From positions 3,293,001 to 3,357,000 of the forward strand of contig NZ_JAJOMY010000001.1 in NCBI RefSeq assembly GCF_024699945.1: a stretch of DNA of 64,000 nt, given 5' to 3'. Made by a program: the position numbers and the translations under genes. Below, in pieces: positions 27,189 to 38,143 of this stretch. The notes under the pieces were generated by a model. That model saw only the letters and a list, made by a program, of their open reading frames with translations, was not told the DNA's origin and did no database searches. How positions within the stretch are numbered: the first letter of the stretch is position 1; the number at the start of each line of letters is the position of its first letter. This DNA comes from Phenylobacterium sp. J426 (GTDB lineage Bacteria; Pseudomonadota; Alphaproteobacteria; Caulobacterales; Caulobacteraceae).

Positions 27189-29396
27189 ATGTCGCAAGTC
27201 GCGCCGTACGCCTCGCAGTCTGCGAACGACGGGGCGCGCGCCGGGCATGGCTGGGACGGCGAACTCGCGGGCTCGCAAGCCCGGTTCTTCAACCGCGAAC
27301 TGTCCTGGCTGGCGTTCAACCGGCGGGTCCTTGCCGAAAGCATGAACCCGCGCCACCCGCTGCTGGAGCGGCTGCGGTTCCTGGCGATCAGCGCCGGCAA
27401 CCTCGACGAGTTCTACATGGTCCGCGTGGCGGGGCTGAAGGCCCAGGTCCGGGAACGGGTCCGCGTCTTCAGCCAGGACGGCCTCACGCCTTCCGAACAG
27501 CTGGCGCGCATCAACGCCGAAGCCGCCGACCTGATGGCCGACCAGCAGGTGCGCTGGCGCGAGATCACCGGTGAACTGGCCGCCGAGGGCCTGCATGTGG
27601 TCTCGGGCGGCGACATCACCGAGGCCGAGAAGGCCTCGCTGGAGAGCCGCTTCCTTTCCGAGCTGTTCCCGGTCTTGACGCCGCTCGCCATCGACCCAGC
27701 ACATCCCTTCCCGTTCATCCCGAACCTGGCGTTCTCGCTGGTGCTCAACCTCCGCCGCCTGTCGGACGGCCGGCGCCTGCACGCCCTCGTGCCTCTCCCG
27801 GCGCAGGTGGCCCGCTTCTGGGAGCTGCCGCACGCCAAGGGGGGCCGTAAGCGGGACCGGCGCTATCTATCGCTCGAGGGCATCGTCGCCCTCTTCCTCG
27901 ACCACCTCTTCCCCGGCTGCGAGGTCGAGAACCAGGGCGTCTTCCGCCTCATCCGCGACTCCGACGTGGAGATCGAGGAAGAGGCCGAGGACCTGGTCCG
28001 CGAGTACGAGGCCCTGCTCAAGCAGCGCCGAATGGGTTCGGTCGTGCGCGTCGAGATCGAGGCCGCCATGCCCGAGGAGCTGCGCGCCTTCATCTGCGAG
28101 AATCTTGACGCCAATCCCGAGGACATCATCCTCATCGACGGGCTGCTGGGCCTGGACGAGCTCTCGCAGCTCATCCCCGCCGACCGTCCCGAGCTGAAAT
28201 TCAAGCCGTTCGAGCCGCGCTTCCCCGAGCGTATCCGCGACCACGGCGGCGACTGCTTCGCCGCTATCCGCGAGAAGGACATCCTGGTCCATCATCCGTT
28301 CGAGAGCTTCGACGTCGTCGTGCAGTTTCTGCGCCAGGCGGCCCGCGATCCGAACGTGCTGGCCATCAAGCAGACGCTCTACCGGACGTCCAAGGATAGC
28401 CCGATCGTCGCTGCGCTCATCGAGGCGGCCGAGAACGGCAAGAACGTGACCGCGGTCGTCGAGATCAAGGCCCGCTTCGACGAGGAAGCCAACCTCAAAT
28501 GGGCGCGCGATTTGGAGCGCGCCGGGGTCCACGTCGTCTTCGGCTTCATCGAGTACAAGACCCACGCCAAGCTCTCGACGGTGGTCCGCCGCGAGGGCGA
28601 CAGCCTGCGCAGCTACTGCCACTTCGGGACCGGCAACTACCACCCGATCACGGCGCGCATCTACACCGACCTGAGCCTCTTCACGACCGACGCGGCGCTC
28701 GCCCGCGACAGCGCGCGGCTGTTCAATTTCGTCACCGGCTACGCCCAGCCCGAAAGCCTCGAGAAGCTCTCCTTCTCGCCGGTCACCATGAAGCGCGACC
28801 TTCTGCGGTACATCGGCCAGGAGGCCGAGAACGCTCGGGCCGGCCTGCCGGCCGCCATCTGGGCCAAGCTGAACGCCCTGGTCGACGCCGACGTCATCGA
28901 CGCCCTCTACGCGGCCAGCCAGGCTGGCGTGGCCATCGACCTGGTGGTCCGCGGGATCTGCTGTCTGAGGCCCGGCGTTCCCGGCCTCTCCGAGAACATC
29001 CGTGTGAAATCCATCGTCGGCCGCTACCTCGAACATTCGCGCATCGTGGCCTTCGCCAACGGCCACGCCATGCCGTCGGCTCAGTCGCGGGTCTTCATCT
29101 CCTCCGCCGACTGGATGCCGCGCAATCTCGAGCGCCGCGTCGAATGTCTGACGCCCATTGAGAACCCGACGGTGCATCAGCAGGTTCTCCAGCAGATCAT
29201 GCTGGCCAACCTGAAGGACGAAGCCCAGAGCTGGACCTTGGACGCCGAGGGCCGCTATAGGCGTGAACCGTCCTGGGACCACCCCAACGCCTTTTCCGCG
29301 CACGAGTATTTCATGACCAATCCCAGCCTCTCCGGCAGAGGCCAGCGAGTGAAGGACATGCCGCGCGCGATCGACCATGTGGCCCCGCGCGGATAG
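27189..29396 (+). CDS. ppk1: Polyphosphate kinase 1
   Basis: Ppk1 polymerises the gamma-phosphate of ATP into polyphosphate, used in stress and starvation. The 735-residue length is normal. The N-terminal domain begins [16 protein letters not shown]. The two phospholipase-D-like histidines are His459 in [10 protein letters not shown], the likely phosphorylated residue, and His616 in [12 protein letters not shown]. The start is ATG behind CAGGAG. Its last 20 bases overlap ppx in another frame, so synthesis and breakdown of polyphosphate are co-expressed. Confidence 0.97.
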   Translation: MSQVAPYASQSANDGARAGHGWDGELAGSQARFFNRELSWLAFNRRVLAESMNPRHPLLERLRFLAISAGNLDEFYMVRVAGLKAQVRERVRVFSQDGLTPSEQLARINAEAADLMADQQVRWREITGELAAEGLHVVSGGDITEAEKASLESRFLSELFPVLTPLAIDPAHPFPFIPNLAFSLVLNLRRLSDGRRLHALVPLPAQVARFWELPHAKGGRKRDRRYLSLEGIVALFLDHLFPGCEVENQGVFRLIRDSDVEIEEEAEDLVREYEALLKQRRMGSVVRVEIEAAMPEELRAFICENLDANPEDIILIDGLLGLDELSQLIPADRPELKFKPFEPRFPERIRDHGGDCFAAIREKDILVHHPFESFDVVVQFLRQAARDPNVLAIKQTLYRTSKDSPIVAALIEAAENGKNVTAVVEIKARFDEEANLKWARDLERAGVHVVFGFIEYKTHAKLSTVVRREGDSLRSYCHFGTGNYHPITARIYTDLSLFTTDAALARDSARLFNFVTGYAQPESLEKLSFSPVTMKRDLLRYIGQEAENARAGLPAAIWAKLNALVDADVIDALYAASQAGVAIDLVVRGICCLRPGVPGLSENIRVKSIVGRYLEHSRIVAFANGHAMPSAQSRVFISSADWMPRNLERRVECLTPIENPTVHQQVLQQIMLANLKDEAQSWTLDAEGRYRREPSWDHPNAFSAHEYFMTNPSLSGRGQRVKDMPRAIDHVAPRG

Positions 29397-30897
29397 CCGC
29401 TCCGCCGCCGTCGGCGTGCGCCCCGAAGCCCGGCAGGCCGCCGTTATCGACGTCGGCTCGAACTCGGTGCGCCTCGTCATCTACCGGATCGACGGCCGCG
29501 CGCTCTGGACCATCTACAACGAGAAGGTGGTCGCGGGCCTCGGGCGGGATCTGCCCGCCACCGGCCGGCTTAATCCGGAAGGCGTCGAGGCCGCCATCTC
29601 GGCGCTCCGCCGTTTCCGCGCCGTCCTCGACGGCTGGCAGGCATCCGAGGTGACGACCGCCGCCACCGCCGCGGTCCGCGAGGCCGCCGATGGCCGTGCC
29701 TTCCTCAAGCGCGTGAAGGACGAGACCGGCCTCGAGGTGCGCATCCTCTCCGGCGAGGAGGAGGCCCATTACGCGGCGCTTGGCGTTCGGGCCGGCGATC
29801 CGCAGGCCGAGGGCGTCGTCGGCGACCTCGGAGGCTCCAGCCTGGAGCTCATCCGGCTCAACGGCGCAGCGCCGGTGGAGGGCGTGACCTTGCCGCTCGG
29901 CCCCTTCGCCCTGGGCGCGCCCAAGCCGCTGGACGTCGATCGCATCCGCCGCACCGTCGATGGCCATCTCGCGCCCCACGCCAACCGCTTCGCCGGCCGC
30001 GATTTCCATGCCGTCGGGGGCGCCTGGCGAAACCTCGCCCTGCTGCACATGCAGCTCGCCGACTACCCGCTGCACGTCGCCCATCAGTATGAGATGAGCC
30101 GCGCCGACGCCCTCGATGTCGCCCGCTTCGTCGAACGGCAATCGCGCTCGTCGCTGGAGCGGATCCAGGGGCTATCCAAGAAGCGTTTCGACACCCTGCC
30201 CTATTCGGCCCTGGTGCTTGACCAGCTGATCGAGCGGCTGGGGCTCGAGCGTGTCGTGATCTCGGCCTACGGCGTCCGCGAAGGGATGCTCCTGGAGGCC
30301 ATGCCCGCGGAGGTCCGCCGGCGCGATCCGCTGATCGAGGGCTGTGACGCGCTCACCGCGCAGAAGGGCGTATCGCCCGACCTCGGGCCGGCTCTGGAGG
30401 CCTGGATCGGCGGCCTCTTCGAGAAACTGCCGCATGTCTTCGGCGCGGCGCGCGACCGGGTGCTGATCTCCGCCGCCTGCCGTCTGGCCGACCTCGGCGC
30501 CCGGCTGCACCCCGACCATCGCGCCGACCTTGCCTTCGAGCAGGTCCTGCGAGCGCCGATCGCCGGCATGGATCACCGTGAGCGGGCCTTCCTGGCGTCC
30601 ACCGCCTACGCCCGCCACTCGTCTGCGGCCGCCACACCCGAACCGGACACGATGGCCCGGCTGCTCTCCCCCGACCGCCGGCAGCGCGCGCGCGCCCTAG
30701 GCTCGGCCATCCGCCTCGGCTGCGACCTGTCGGGCCGCAATCCCCGCCTGTTGGAAAGCTCGAGCCTTGCGCTCCGCGGCGATCGCCTGGCGCTGACGAC
30801 GGTCTCCGGCTGGGAAGACATGCTGCTCGGCGAACAGACCGCCAAGCGGGCCCAGGTCCTGGCCCAGGCGCTGAAGCTCAAGCTGGAGATGGGCTGA
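29377..30897 (+). CDS. ppx: Exopolyphosphatase / Ppx-GppA phosphatase
   Basis: This cytosolic enzyme hydrolyses polyphosphate, and some relatives also hydrolyse pppGpp. The 506-residue protein has the ASKHA-type nucleotide fold: [14 protein letters not shown], then [14 protein letters not shown] and [12 protein letters not shown] with the catalytic region. A helical C-terminal HD-like extension follows. The ATG lies inside ppk1, giving a 20-base overlap. It is the last gene of the hdaA-ppk1-ppx run. Confidence 0.95.
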   Translation: MWPRADSRSAAVGVRPEARQAAVIDVGSNSVRLVIYRIDGRALWTIYNEKVVAGLGRDLPATGRLNPEGVEAAISALRRFRAVLDGWQASEVTTAATAAVREAADGRAFLKRVKDETGLEVRILSGEEEAHYAALGVRAGDPQAEGVVGDLGGSSLELIRLNGAAPVEGVTLPLGPFALGAPKPLDVDRIRRTVDGHLAPHANRFAGRDFHAVGGAWRNLALLHMQLADYPLHVAHQYEMSRADALDVARFVERQSRSSLERIQGLSKKRFDTLPYSALVLDQLIERLGLERVVISAYGVREGMLLEAMPAEVRRRDPLIEGCDALTAQKGVSPDLGPALEAWIGGLFEKLPHVFGAARDRVLISAACRLADLGARLHPDHRADLAFEQVLRAPIAGMDHRERAFLASTAYARHSSAAATPEPDTMARLLSPDRRQRARALGSAIRLGCDLSGRNPRLLESSSLALRGDRLALTTVSGWEDMLLGEQTAKRAQVLAQALKLKLEMG

Positions 30898-31366
30898 GCC
30901 GCTTGCCGCATAGCAAGAGGGCGGCGCCCCGGTCGCCCGGAACACCGCCCTCTGAACCAGATCCGTTGGGGGACCTGAGCCTCAAGGTCGGAGGAGGTCT
31001 CCGCGTCGCCGGTCGCCCGGCTCGGCCTTGCTCCGCCCCCGTTGCCGCCTCCCGGAGCTCCGGCTCGGTCGCCCCGAGGGGTTTCCGCGCCGTCCGTCCT
31101 GGAGGGGCCTTCCGCTCGCCTCTCGGTCCGGTCTCCCAGTCGCCTGGCTTCTCGGTCCGCCGCGCCGCAGTCCCTCTCGGCAAGGTCACGATCACCCACG
31201 TCCCGGCCGGCGGCAAGCGGTGTTCGGCGAACGGTTGTGCATCGTACGGGGAAGATGCGGTGGACAGGCTGTGGAAAGCGCGCGGAGCAACGACCAAAGC
31301 TGAGCCGTTTCAGCCGCTTGAGGTTATCCGCAGATCTTAGAGACCGGCTGCCAAAGCAGTCGGCCG
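30898..31366. other. Convergent intergenic region of about 470 bases, no supported gene
   Basis: This gap lies between the 3' ends of ppx and rnd, so it needs no promoter for either. It is much longer than other gaps here. Both strands have open frames but none has convincing codon bias or a start site. It holds one clear inverted repeat near ppx and a nine-base direct repeat (GGACCGAGA on the minus strand). I do not recognise 6S, SRP, RNase P or tmRNA signatures. A structured RNA or a decayed gene are both possible. Confidence 0.5.
30916..30953. repeat. Inverted repeat downstream of ppx
   Basis: AGAGGGCGG (30916-30924) pairs perfectly with CCGCCCTCT (30945-30953) around a 20-base loop. There is no T run after it, so it is not a classic intrinsic terminator. 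It may protect the 3' end of the ppx mRNA or be part of a longer RNA fold. Confidence 0.6.
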
Positions 31367-32542
31367 CTAGGCCGACGCCGCCTTCGGCGCCCGTCGCACC
31401 TCGACCACCCGCACGCGCGTGCCGTCCAGCACCAGGGCCAGTTCGCCGCGCTTCAGCTTCAGGGCGTCCTCGCCGAACGCCTCGCGCCGCCAGCCCTTCA
31501 GGGCCGCCGTTTCGGCATTGTCGTGGTTGGCGATCTGCTCCAGATCCGCCACCGTGGCGATCAGCTTGGAAGCGACGCCCGCCTCCTCCGCCCTGGCCTT
31601 CAGCAGCACCTTCAGCAGCTCGACCACGGCGCCTGCCGCCGGCGATGTCGGCTGGCGGGCCTTCTCGATCACGGGCGCATAGGCTTCGGGATCCTTCAGG
31701 GCCTCGCGAACGGCAGCGATCAGATCCGGCCCGAACCGCGAGCCCGAGAAGCCCTTCGGCACCGAGCGCAGGCGGTCCAGCGCATCAGCGTCGGTCGGGG
31801 CCTGGGTGGCGATCTCGTCGATCGCTTCGTCCTTGAGGATGCGGCCGCGCGGCTGGTCGCGCAGCTGCGCTGTCCGCTCGCGCCACGCCGCCACGGCCCT
31901 ATAGACCGCCAGGTACTTGGCCGTATGCCGCCGCGGCCGCAGGCGCTTCCAGGCGTTGTCCGGCTCGACGTCGTAGTTCGCCGGGTCGGTCAGGTCTTCC
32001 ATCTCGTCGGTGACCCAGGCGAGGCGCCCTTCCCGCTCCAGCCGCTCGCGCAGCATCGGGTAGAGCCTGGCGAGGTGCGTCACGTCCGCGAGCGCATAGG
32101 TCAGCTGGTTGTCCGAGAGCGGCCGGCGGGCCCAGTCGGTGAACCGTGAACTCTTGTCGAGCTCGATCTTCAGCATCTGCCGCACCAGCGCGTCATAGGC
32201 GATCTGCTCGCCGAAGCCCGCCGCCATGCCGGCGACCTGCGTGTCGAACAGCGGGCGCGGCATGGCGCCCAGGTTGTTGAAGATTTCCACGTCCTGTCGG
32301 GCGGCGTGGAAGACCTTCAGGATGCTGCTGTCCTTGAGGATCTCCAGGAAGCAGCCCAGGTCCAGACCGTCCGCCAGCGGATCGATCGTCGCTTCGGCGT
32401 TAGGGCTCGCGGCCTGGATGAGGCACAGCTTCGGCCAGTAGGTCGTCTCGCGCATGAACTCGGTGTCCACGGCGACGAACGGCTGGCCCTTGATCTTCGC
32501 GCAGAACGCCTCGAGTTCCGCGGTGGTTGTGATCGGCGTCAT
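31367..32542 (-). CDS. rnd: Ribonuclease D
   Basis: RNase D trims the 3' ends of tRNA and other small RNAs. The 391-residue protein has the DEDDy exonuclease domain: [21 protein letters not shown] opens it, [12 protein letters not shown] is the second motif, and [13 protein letters not shown] carries the last Asp and Tyr. A C-terminal HRDC domain follows ([18 protein letters not shown]). I use the ATG at 32542; a TTG one codon earlier is possible. It is divergent from purM. Confidence 0.96.
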   Translation of the reverse strand: MTPITTTAELEAFCAKIKGQPFVAVDTEFMRETTYWPKLCLIQAASPNAEATIDPLADGLDLGCFLEILKDSSILKVFHAARQDVEIFNNLGAMPRPLFDTQVAGMAAGFGEQIAYDALVRQMLKIELDKSSRFTDWARRPLSDNQLTYALADVTHLARLYPMLRERLEREGRLAWVTDEMEDLTDPANYDVEPDNAWKRLRPRRHTAKYLAVYRAVAAWRERTAQLRDQPRGRILKDEAIDEIATQAPTDADALDRLRSVPKGFSGSRFGPDLIAAVREALKDPEAYAPVIEKARQPTSPAAGAVVELLKVLLKARAEEAGVASKLIATVADLEQIANHDNAETAALKGWRREAFGEDALKLKRGELALVLDGTRVRVVEVRRAPKAASA

Positions 32543-32623
32543 CAATTAGCTATAGCCCCGCGCGCGCCCGAGTCTGCAAGTCCGCATGCGCGGCGGTCTC
32601 CAAACACTATAGGCCTTCCCAGA

Positions 32624-33649
32624 ATGTCCGAGCGTCCGAACGGTCTCACCTACGCTCAAGCCGGCGTCGACATAGACGCAGGCAACGCGCTCGTCGAGCG
32701 GATCAAGCCGCTGGCGAAGTCCACGCGCCGTCCCGGCGCCGACTCCTCGCTGGGCGGCTTCGGCGCGCTGTTCGACCTGAAGGCCGCCGGCTACGACGAT
32801 CCGCTGCTGGTCACGACGACCGACGGCGTCGGCACAAAGCTGAAGGTCGCCATCGAGACGGGGATCCACGACACGGTCGGCGTCGACCTCGTGGGCATGT
32901 GCGTCAACGACCTGCTGGCCCAGGGCGCCGAGCCGCTGATGTTCCTGGACTATTACGCGACCGGCAAGCTCGACGTCGACGCCGCGGCGGCCGTCGTCGC
33001 CGGTATCGCCGAGGGGTGCCGTCAGGCCGGCTGCGCCCTCGTGGGCGGCGAGACCGCCGAAATGCCTGGCATGTACGCCGAGGGCGACTACGACATGGCC
33101 GGCTTCTGCGTCGGCGCCGTCGATCGCGACAAGGTGCTGCCGCGGCTGGGCGACCAGAAGGAAGGCGACATCCTCATCGGCCTCGCCTCCTCGGGCCCGC
33201 ACTCAAACGGCTATTCGCTGATCCGCCGCATCGTCGAGCGCTCGGGCCTCGGCTGGGACGCGCCCGCCCCGTTCGCCGAGGGCAAGACGCTGGCCGCCGC
33301 CCTGCTGGAGCCGACGCGGATCTACATCAAGACCGTCCTGCCGCACCTGAAGGCCGGCCGCATCAAGGGCCTGGCGCATATCACCGGCGGCGGCCTCATC
33401 GAAAACCCGCCGCGGGCCATCGCGGAAGGTCTCGAGGCGAAGTTCGACTGGAGCGCCTGGACCCTGCCGCCCGTGTTCGAATGGCTGCAGGCCGCCGGCG
33501 GCGTCTCCGAGCACGAAATGCGCCGCACCTTCAACTGCGGCGTGGGGCTCGTGCTGATCGTCGATCCGCACGACCTGCCCGACGTGCTCGAGGGTCTGGT
33601 CCGCGATGGCGAGGACGCCTTCGTCGTCGGAGAACTGGCGAAAGCCTGA
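32624..33649 (+). CDS. purM: Phosphoribosylformylglycinamidine cyclo-ligase
   Basis: PurM closes the imidazole ring to make aminoimidazole ribotide in purine synthesis, using ATP. The 341-residue protein has [20 protein letters not shown], then the ATP/metal region [31 protein letters not shown] and [11 protein letters not shown], plus [13 protein letters not shown]. All signatures are intact. purN usually follows purM; here a lipoprotein gene follows instead. Confidence 0.97.
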   Translation: MSERPNGLTYAQAGVDIDAGNALVERIKPLAKSTRRPGADSSLGGFGALFDLKAAGYDDPLLVTTTDGVGTKLKVAIETGIHDTVGVDLVGMCVNDLLAQGAEPLMFLDYYATGKLDVDAAAAVVAGIAEGCRQAGCALVGGETAEMPGMYAEGDYDMAGFCVGAVDRDKVLPRLGDQKEGDILIGLASSGPHSNGYSLIRRIVERSGLGWDAPAPFAEGKTLAAALLEPTRIYIKTVLPHLKAGRIKGLAHITGGGLIENPPRAIAEGLEAKFDWSAWTLPPVFEWLQAAGGVSEHEMRRTFNCGVGLVLIVDPHDLPDVLEGLVRDGEDAFVVGELAKA

Positions 33650-33738
33650 CGCTTCCCCCGCGACAGCTTCACAGGACGACTTGCGATTTCATGCGTTGAA
33701 GGTGCGTCCTTCAACCCAGGGTCAACGTAGGGGCCTGC

Positions 33739-34518
33739 ATGAAACCGATCCTTGCCCTCCCGCTCGCGCTGGCGTTGGTGGCCTGCGCCACGCCTCATCG
33801 CCCGTCCGACTTCCTGACCAGCTACGAGGGCCTCGAGGCGCGCGAAGGCACGGTGCGGGCTGATATCCGCGAGCGGCGCGACGATGCGGCGCTCGCCGGC
33901 GTCCGCCGCGTGGTGCTCGCCCCGACGATCCTGATGCCCGACGCCAAGGCCAAGCTCGGCTGGCTGTCCGAGAGCGAGCAGACCCTCCTCCTGCGCGAGG
34001 TGGACGCCCAGCTCTGCTTCGAGGCCTCCGAGCGCTACGAGCTGGTGAAGGAGAACGCCGACGCCAGCCTGCGGGCCGCCGTCACCCGCGTCGGGGCGAC
34101 GAACGCCGCCGGCTCCCTGGCCTCGGCGGCCGCGGGCTTCTTCATCCCCGGCCCGATCGGCCTGCGCGTGCCCGGTTCGACGGGAGGCCTCGGAGCGGAA
34201 GCCGAGTTGCTCGCTCGCGACGGTCGGCAGCTCGCCGCGATCACTTGGAACCGCAACGCGACGCCGATCGGCACCGACAATCCCTCCCTGAGCCGGGTCG
34301 GCGATGCGCTGCAGTTCGCCGAGCCCTTCGCCGACGATGCGGTGAAGGCGCTGAGCGCCAGCGACGCCAGGTCGGGTGAGATCCCCAAGCCCGATCCGTG
34401 CGCGGAATACGGCCCGCGGATCCGCCCTGAAGGTTGGCTCACCAAGTTCGCCACCGGCCTCTACATCCCCGAGACCAGCGCCGCCAAACCAGCCAAGGAC
34501 GAGTCGAAGGAGCCCTAG
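33739..34518 (+). CDS. DUF3313-like outer membrane lipoprotein
   Basis: A 259-residue lipoprotein: MKPILALPLALALVACATPH ends its signal at the lipobox LVAC. The body PSDFLTSYEGLEAREGTVRA and VRRVVLAPTILMPD matches the DUF3313 pattern, with a glycine/alanine-rich middle (SLASAAAGFFIPGPIG) that could contact membrane. Residue +2 after the lipid cysteine is Ala, so it should reach the outer membrane. Function is unknown. The membrane-protein gene follows within 2 bases. Confidence 0.8.
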   Translation: MKPILALPLALALVACATPHRPSDFLTSYEGLEAREGTVRADIRERRDDAALAGVRRVVLAPTILMPDAKAKLGWLSESEQTLLLREVDAQLCFEASERYELVKENADASLRAAVTRVGATNAAGSLASAAAGFFIPGPIGLRVPGSTGGLGAEAELLARDGRQLAAITWNRNATPIGTDNPSLSRVGDALQFAEPFADDAVKALSASDARSGEIPKPDPCAEYGPRIRPEGWLTKFATGLYIPETSAAKPAKDESKEP

Positions 34519-34520
34519 TC

Positions 34521-35269
34521 TTGAAGGACGCCCCCGAAAGCTGGCGGTGATCGCCGCGGTCGTCTTCGCCATCGCCGCGCCGGCGAGCCAAGCCTACTTC
34601 GACGTCGGTCTCTCGGCCTCGGAGTTCGCCGACCAGGGAAACAGCACCCTCCGGGCCGCCGGCTACGCCTTCTCGATCTGGAGCCTGATCTACCTGGGTC
34701 TCGCGGCCTATGCGATCTGGCAGGCCCTGCCGCGCAACACCGGCAACGCCGCGATCCGCGCCCTGGCGTGGCCGTCGGTCTTCACCATCGCCGCCACCGG
34801 CGCCTGGATCTACGCCTCGGCCTTCAACGCGCGCTGGCTGACCGTCGCCATCATCGCCGCCGCGGCGGCGGTGATGATCTTCGGCCTCATGCGCGCCAGC
34901 CGGGGCAAGAGCGCCTTCCTGGACTGGTTGCTGGTCTGGTGGCCGCTCGGCCTGCTCGCCGGCTGGCTCACCGTCGCCTCAGCGGTGAACATCCTGACCA
35001 TCATGACGGCCGAAGGCCTCATCGCTCCGGACCCCGCAGTGCTCTACGGCGCCGCTGGCGTCCTTATCACGACCGGCGTGGCCCTCTGGGTCCTGAGGCG
35101 CACTGCCGTCCTGCCATACGGCGCGGCGGTCGCCTGGGGTCTCGTCGCGGTGTGGGTCGCCGAGCGTCCCGACAATCCCATCGCCGCCTGGCTGGCCCTG
35201 GCCTGCGCGATAGCCGTCGGCCTCGCCGCCGCATGGTGGGGGCGGCCCGCTACCTCAGGGAGGCGTTGA
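34521..35269 (+). CDS. Polytopic membrane protein, TspO/MBR-like; one base missing near its start
   Basis: A hydrophobic protein of about 249 residues with roughly eight membrane helices. The pattern GYAFSIWSLIYLGLAAYAIWQ resembles tryptophan-rich TspO-like sensor proteins. As sequenced, the first usable start in frame is a GTG at 34547, inside the first helix. A TTG at 34521, eight bases after GGAG, would give LKDAPRKLAVIAAVV if the C run at 34531-34535 had one more C. I favour that reading. The gene starts 2 bases after the lipoprotein stop. Its 3' end overlaps korB by 20 bases, convergent. Confidence 0.72.
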
Positions 35270-36305
35270 TCGCCGCCAGCGCCGCCTGGCCAGGCACGAG
35301 CTCGGCCTCGCCCAGCTGGTTCAACGGCGTGTCGACCGTGCCGACGCTGTCGTGCAGGTCGCCGGCGTCGGGATCGACGAACAGCAGCCCCGTCACGATC
35401 TGGCCCCGCGCTTGCCGCGCCTGCAGATAGCCCAGCGCCTGGGCCCGGTTGTTGGGATTGTACAGCTCGGCCAGCTTGTGCAGCGACAGGATCGAGCCGT
35501 CGTGCTGCTGCACCCGCACCGTCTCGCCGGGCTTGTAGTCGACGTGGATCGGATCCCGGGGCGTGATCACGTCCAGCCGGTTCACGGCCTCGTTGTGCTC
35601 GCGCACGTAGTCGAAGCTCTTGGTCGAGCCCGGGTGGTTGTTGAACTGCACGCAGGGGCTGATGCAGTCGATGAACGCCGCGCCCTTGTGCGCCAGCCCG
35701 GCCTTGATCAGCGGCACGAGCTGCGCCTTGTCGCCCGAGAACGAGCGGGCCACGAAGGTCGCGCCCATCTGCAGCGCCAGGCTCACCATGTCGATGCCCG
35801 CGTCGTGGTTCACCACGCCCCGCTTAGACTTCGAACCCTTGTCCGAGGTCGCCGAGAACTGGCCCTTGGTCAGGCCATAAACGCCGTTGTTCTCGACGAT
35901 GTAGAGCATGTTCACGCCCCGCCGGATGGCGTGGGCGAACTGGCCGAGGCCGATGGAGGCGCTGTCGCCGTCACCCGAGACTCCGAGGTAGATCAGCTCC
36001 CTGTTCGCCAGGTTCGCGCCGGTCAGCACCGACGGCATCCGGCCGTGCACGGTGTTGAACCCGTGGCTGTTGCCCAGGAAGTAGTCCGGGGTTTTCGACG
36101 AGCAGCCGATCCCCGACAGCTTCGCCACCCTGTGCGGCGGCAGCTCCAGCTCGAAGCAGGCCTGGATGATCGCCGCCGAGATCGAGTCGTGGCCGCAGCC
36201 CGCGCACAGCGTCGAGACCGAGCCCTCGTAGTCTCGCCGCGTGTAACCCAGGCCGTTGGTCGGCAGCTTCGGGTGATGGAGCTGGGGCTTGAGGATATAG
36301 GTCAT
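35250..36305 (-). CDS. korB: 2-oxoacid:ferredoxin oxidoreductase, beta subunit
   Basis: KorB is the TPP- and [4Fe-4S]-binding subunit that decarboxylates a 2-oxoacid, probably 2-oxoglutarate, and passes electrons to ferredoxin. The 351-residue protein has the cluster cysteines in LCAGCGHDS, SGIGCSSKTP and CISPCVQFN, and the TPP motif GDGDSASIGLGQF followed by NNGVYGLTKGQ. Its start overlaps the korA stop (ATGA). Such oxygen-tolerant Kor enzymes occur in aerobic alphaproteobacteria. Confidence 0.93.
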   Translation of the reverse strand: MTYILKPQLHHPKLPTNGLGYTRRDYEGSVSTLCAGCGHDSISAAIIQACFELELPPHRVAKLSGIGCSSKTPDYFLGNSHGFNTVHGRMPSVLTGANLANRELIYLGVSGDGDSASIGLGQFAHAIRRGVNMLYIVENNGVYGLTKGQFSATSDKGSKSKRGVVNHDAGIDMVSLALQMGATFVARSFSGDKAQLVPLIKAGLAHKGAAFIDCISPCVQFNNHPGSTKSFDYVREHNEAVNRLDVITPRDPIHVDYKPGETVRVQQHDGSILSLHKLAELYNPNNRAQALGYLQARQARGQIVTGLLFVDPDAGDLHDSVGTVDTPLNQLGEAELVPGQAALAAINASLR

Positions 36306-38143
36306 TCCGCCGCCTCGATCTGGCCCAGGGACAGCAGTTGCCCGATCTCGCCGGCGATGAAGCGAGCGGTGATCGGCGTCCCGTCGTAGTGCAGCACCGG
36401 AACCAGCTTGGACGGGTCGACGCCGATCTCGGTCATCAGCAGGGTCCGCAGCTGGCCGTCGCGGTTCTGCTCGACGACAAACAGCCGGTCATGGGAGGCG
36501 ATGAATTCATCCACCGCATGGGCGAAGGGAAAGCCCCGGACGCGCAGTGCGTCGAGCCGTCGCCCCTGGGCCTCCAGGATCTCAAGGGCCTCGTCCATGG
36601 CGACGCTCGTGGAGCCGAAGTAGATCACCCCGTCCTTGGTCTTGCCCTTGGCGGGCTTGAGCACGGGGGCCGGAACCAGCGTCTTGGCCGTTTCGAACTT
36701 CCGCAGCAGCCGCTGCATGTTGTCGACATAGACCGCGCCCTCCTCCGAGTAGCGCGCATATGGGTTTCGCGAAGTGCCGCGGGTGAAGTAGCCGCCCTTG
36801 GTCGGGTGGGTTCCGGGATAGGTGCGGAACGGGATGCCGTCGCCGTCCACCTCCTTGTATCGCCCGAAGTCGGCGCCCGCCTCCAGCTCCTCGGCCGTCA
36901 TCACCTTGCCGCGGTCAAGCTTGCGGCTGTCGTCCCAGGCGAAGGGCTTGGTCAGCCATTCGTTCATGCCGATGTCGAGGTCCAGCATGACGAAGACCGT
37001 CGTCTGCAGGCGGTCGGCGAGATCGAAGGCCAGGGCGCCCATCTCGAAGCATTCGCCGGGATCGGCCGGCAGCAGCAGCGGGTGCTTGGTGTCCCCGTGA
37101 CTGGCGTAGGCCGCGGCCAGCAGGTCCGCCTGCTGGGTTCGGGTCGGCATGCCGGTGGACGGTCCGCCCCGCTGAACGTCGAAGATCACCGCTGGGATCT
37201 CGGCGAAATAGCTGAGGCCGATGAACTCCGTCATCAGCGAAACGCCCGGCCCTGACGTCGCGGTGAACGCCCGGCAGCCGTTCCAGCCCGCGCCGACCAC
37301 CATGCCGATCGAGGCGATCTCGTCTTCGCCCTGGATGATCGCATAGCGGGCCTTGCCGGTGTCCGGGTCCACCCGCAGGTCCTGGCAATAGGCGGTGAAC
37401 GCCTCGGCCAGGGAGGTCGACGGCGTGATCGGATACCAGGCGCAGACCGTCGCCCCGCCATAAACGGCGCCGAGCGCCGCCGCCTGGTTTCCTTCGACGT
37501 AGATCCGGTCGCCCACCGCATCGGCCTGACGCACCTGCAGCGGCAGGGGTGCGAGGTTCTGTTTCACATGGTCGAGACCCATGTGGAGGGCCTCGACATT
37601 GGCGCGGATCAGCTTGTCGCGGCCGGCGAAATCCTCCGCAAGCAGCGCCTCGATGGCGCTTACATCCATGCCAAGAAGTCCCGCTAAGGCTCCGACATAG
37701 ATGATGTTCTTGAACAGTTGCCGCTCGCGCGGCAGCTCGTAGGCCTCGTTGCACATGGCCGTCAGGGGCACGCCGATGACGGCGATATCGTCCCGGAACC
37801 TCGAGGGCGGGATGGGCCGGGTGGAGTCATAGAACAGGAACCCGTTGCTCTCGATTTCGGCCAGGTCGCGGTCCCAGGTCTGAGGGTTCATCGCCACCAT
37901 CAGATCGACGCCGCCGCGCCGGCCGAGGTGACCCGCCTCGGTGATCCGGACCTCGTACCAGGTGGGTAGGCCCTGGATGTTCGACGGGAAGATGTTCCGC
38001 GCCGCCACCGGCACGCCCATCCGCAGGATGGAGCGGGCGAACAGCCCATTGGCGCTGGCCGAGCCCGAACCGTTCACATTGGCGAACTTGACGACGAAGT
38101 CGTTCACACGGGGGGCCGCCCCACTCTTCACCGGCTGAGGCAT
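36302..38143 (-). CDS. korA: 2-oxoacid:ferredoxin oxidoreductase, fused gamma-alpha subunit
   Basis: The 613-residue protein has the gamma domain first (FANVNGSGSASANGLFARSI, then EAGHLGRRGGVDLMVA) and the alpha domain second (CAWYPITPSTSLAEAF, then EDEIASIGMVVGAGW and GVSLMTEF). This gamma-alpha fusion is the usual two-subunit Kor architecture. The ATG at 38143 gives MPQPVKSGAAPRVND and overlaps the 3' end of the flavoprotein gene by 16 bases. With korB it would produce reduced ferredoxin from 2-oxoglutarate and CoA. Confidence 0.93.
   Translation of the reverse strand: MPQPVKSGAAPRVNDFVVKFANVNGSGSASANGLFARSILRMGVPVAARNIFPSNIQGLPTWYEVRITEAGHLGRRGGVDLMVAMNPQTWDRDLAEIESNGFLFYDSTRPIPPSRFRDDIAVIGVPLTAMCNEAYELPRERQLFKNIIYVGALAGLLGMDVSAIEALLAEDFAGRDKLIRANVEALHMGLDHVKQNLAPLPLQVRQADAVGDRIYVEGNQAAALGAVYGGATVCAWYPITPSTSLAEAFTAYCQDLRVDPDTGKARYAIIQGEDEIASIGMVVGAGWNGCRAFTATSGPGVSLMTEFIGLSYFAEIPAVIFDVQRGGPSTGMPTRTQQADLLAAAYASHGDTKHPLLLPADPGECFEMGALAFDLADRLQTTVFVMLDLDIGMNEWLTKPFAWDDSRKLDRGKVMTAEELEAGADFGRYKEVDGDGIPFRTYPGTHPTKGGYFTRGTSRNPYARYSEEGAVYVDNMQRLLRKFETAKTLVPAPVLKPAKGKTKDGVIYFGSTSVAMDEALEILEAQGRRLDALRVRGFPFAHAVDEFIASHDRLFVVEQNRDGQLRTLLMTEIGVDPSKLVPVLHYDGTPITARFIAGEIGQLLSLGQIEAAE

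Noticed and set aside
30878..31297. A 139-codon minus-strand frame filling most of the ppx-rnd gap.
   Set aside because: Third-position bias is weak, there is no good ribosome site and the translation is arginine/proline-rich without a domain. It also runs into the ppx coding region.
31324..31332. TTATCCGCA, a one-mismatch DnaA box.
   Set aside because: A single near-match without further boxes, AT-rich DNA or origin genes is expected by chance.
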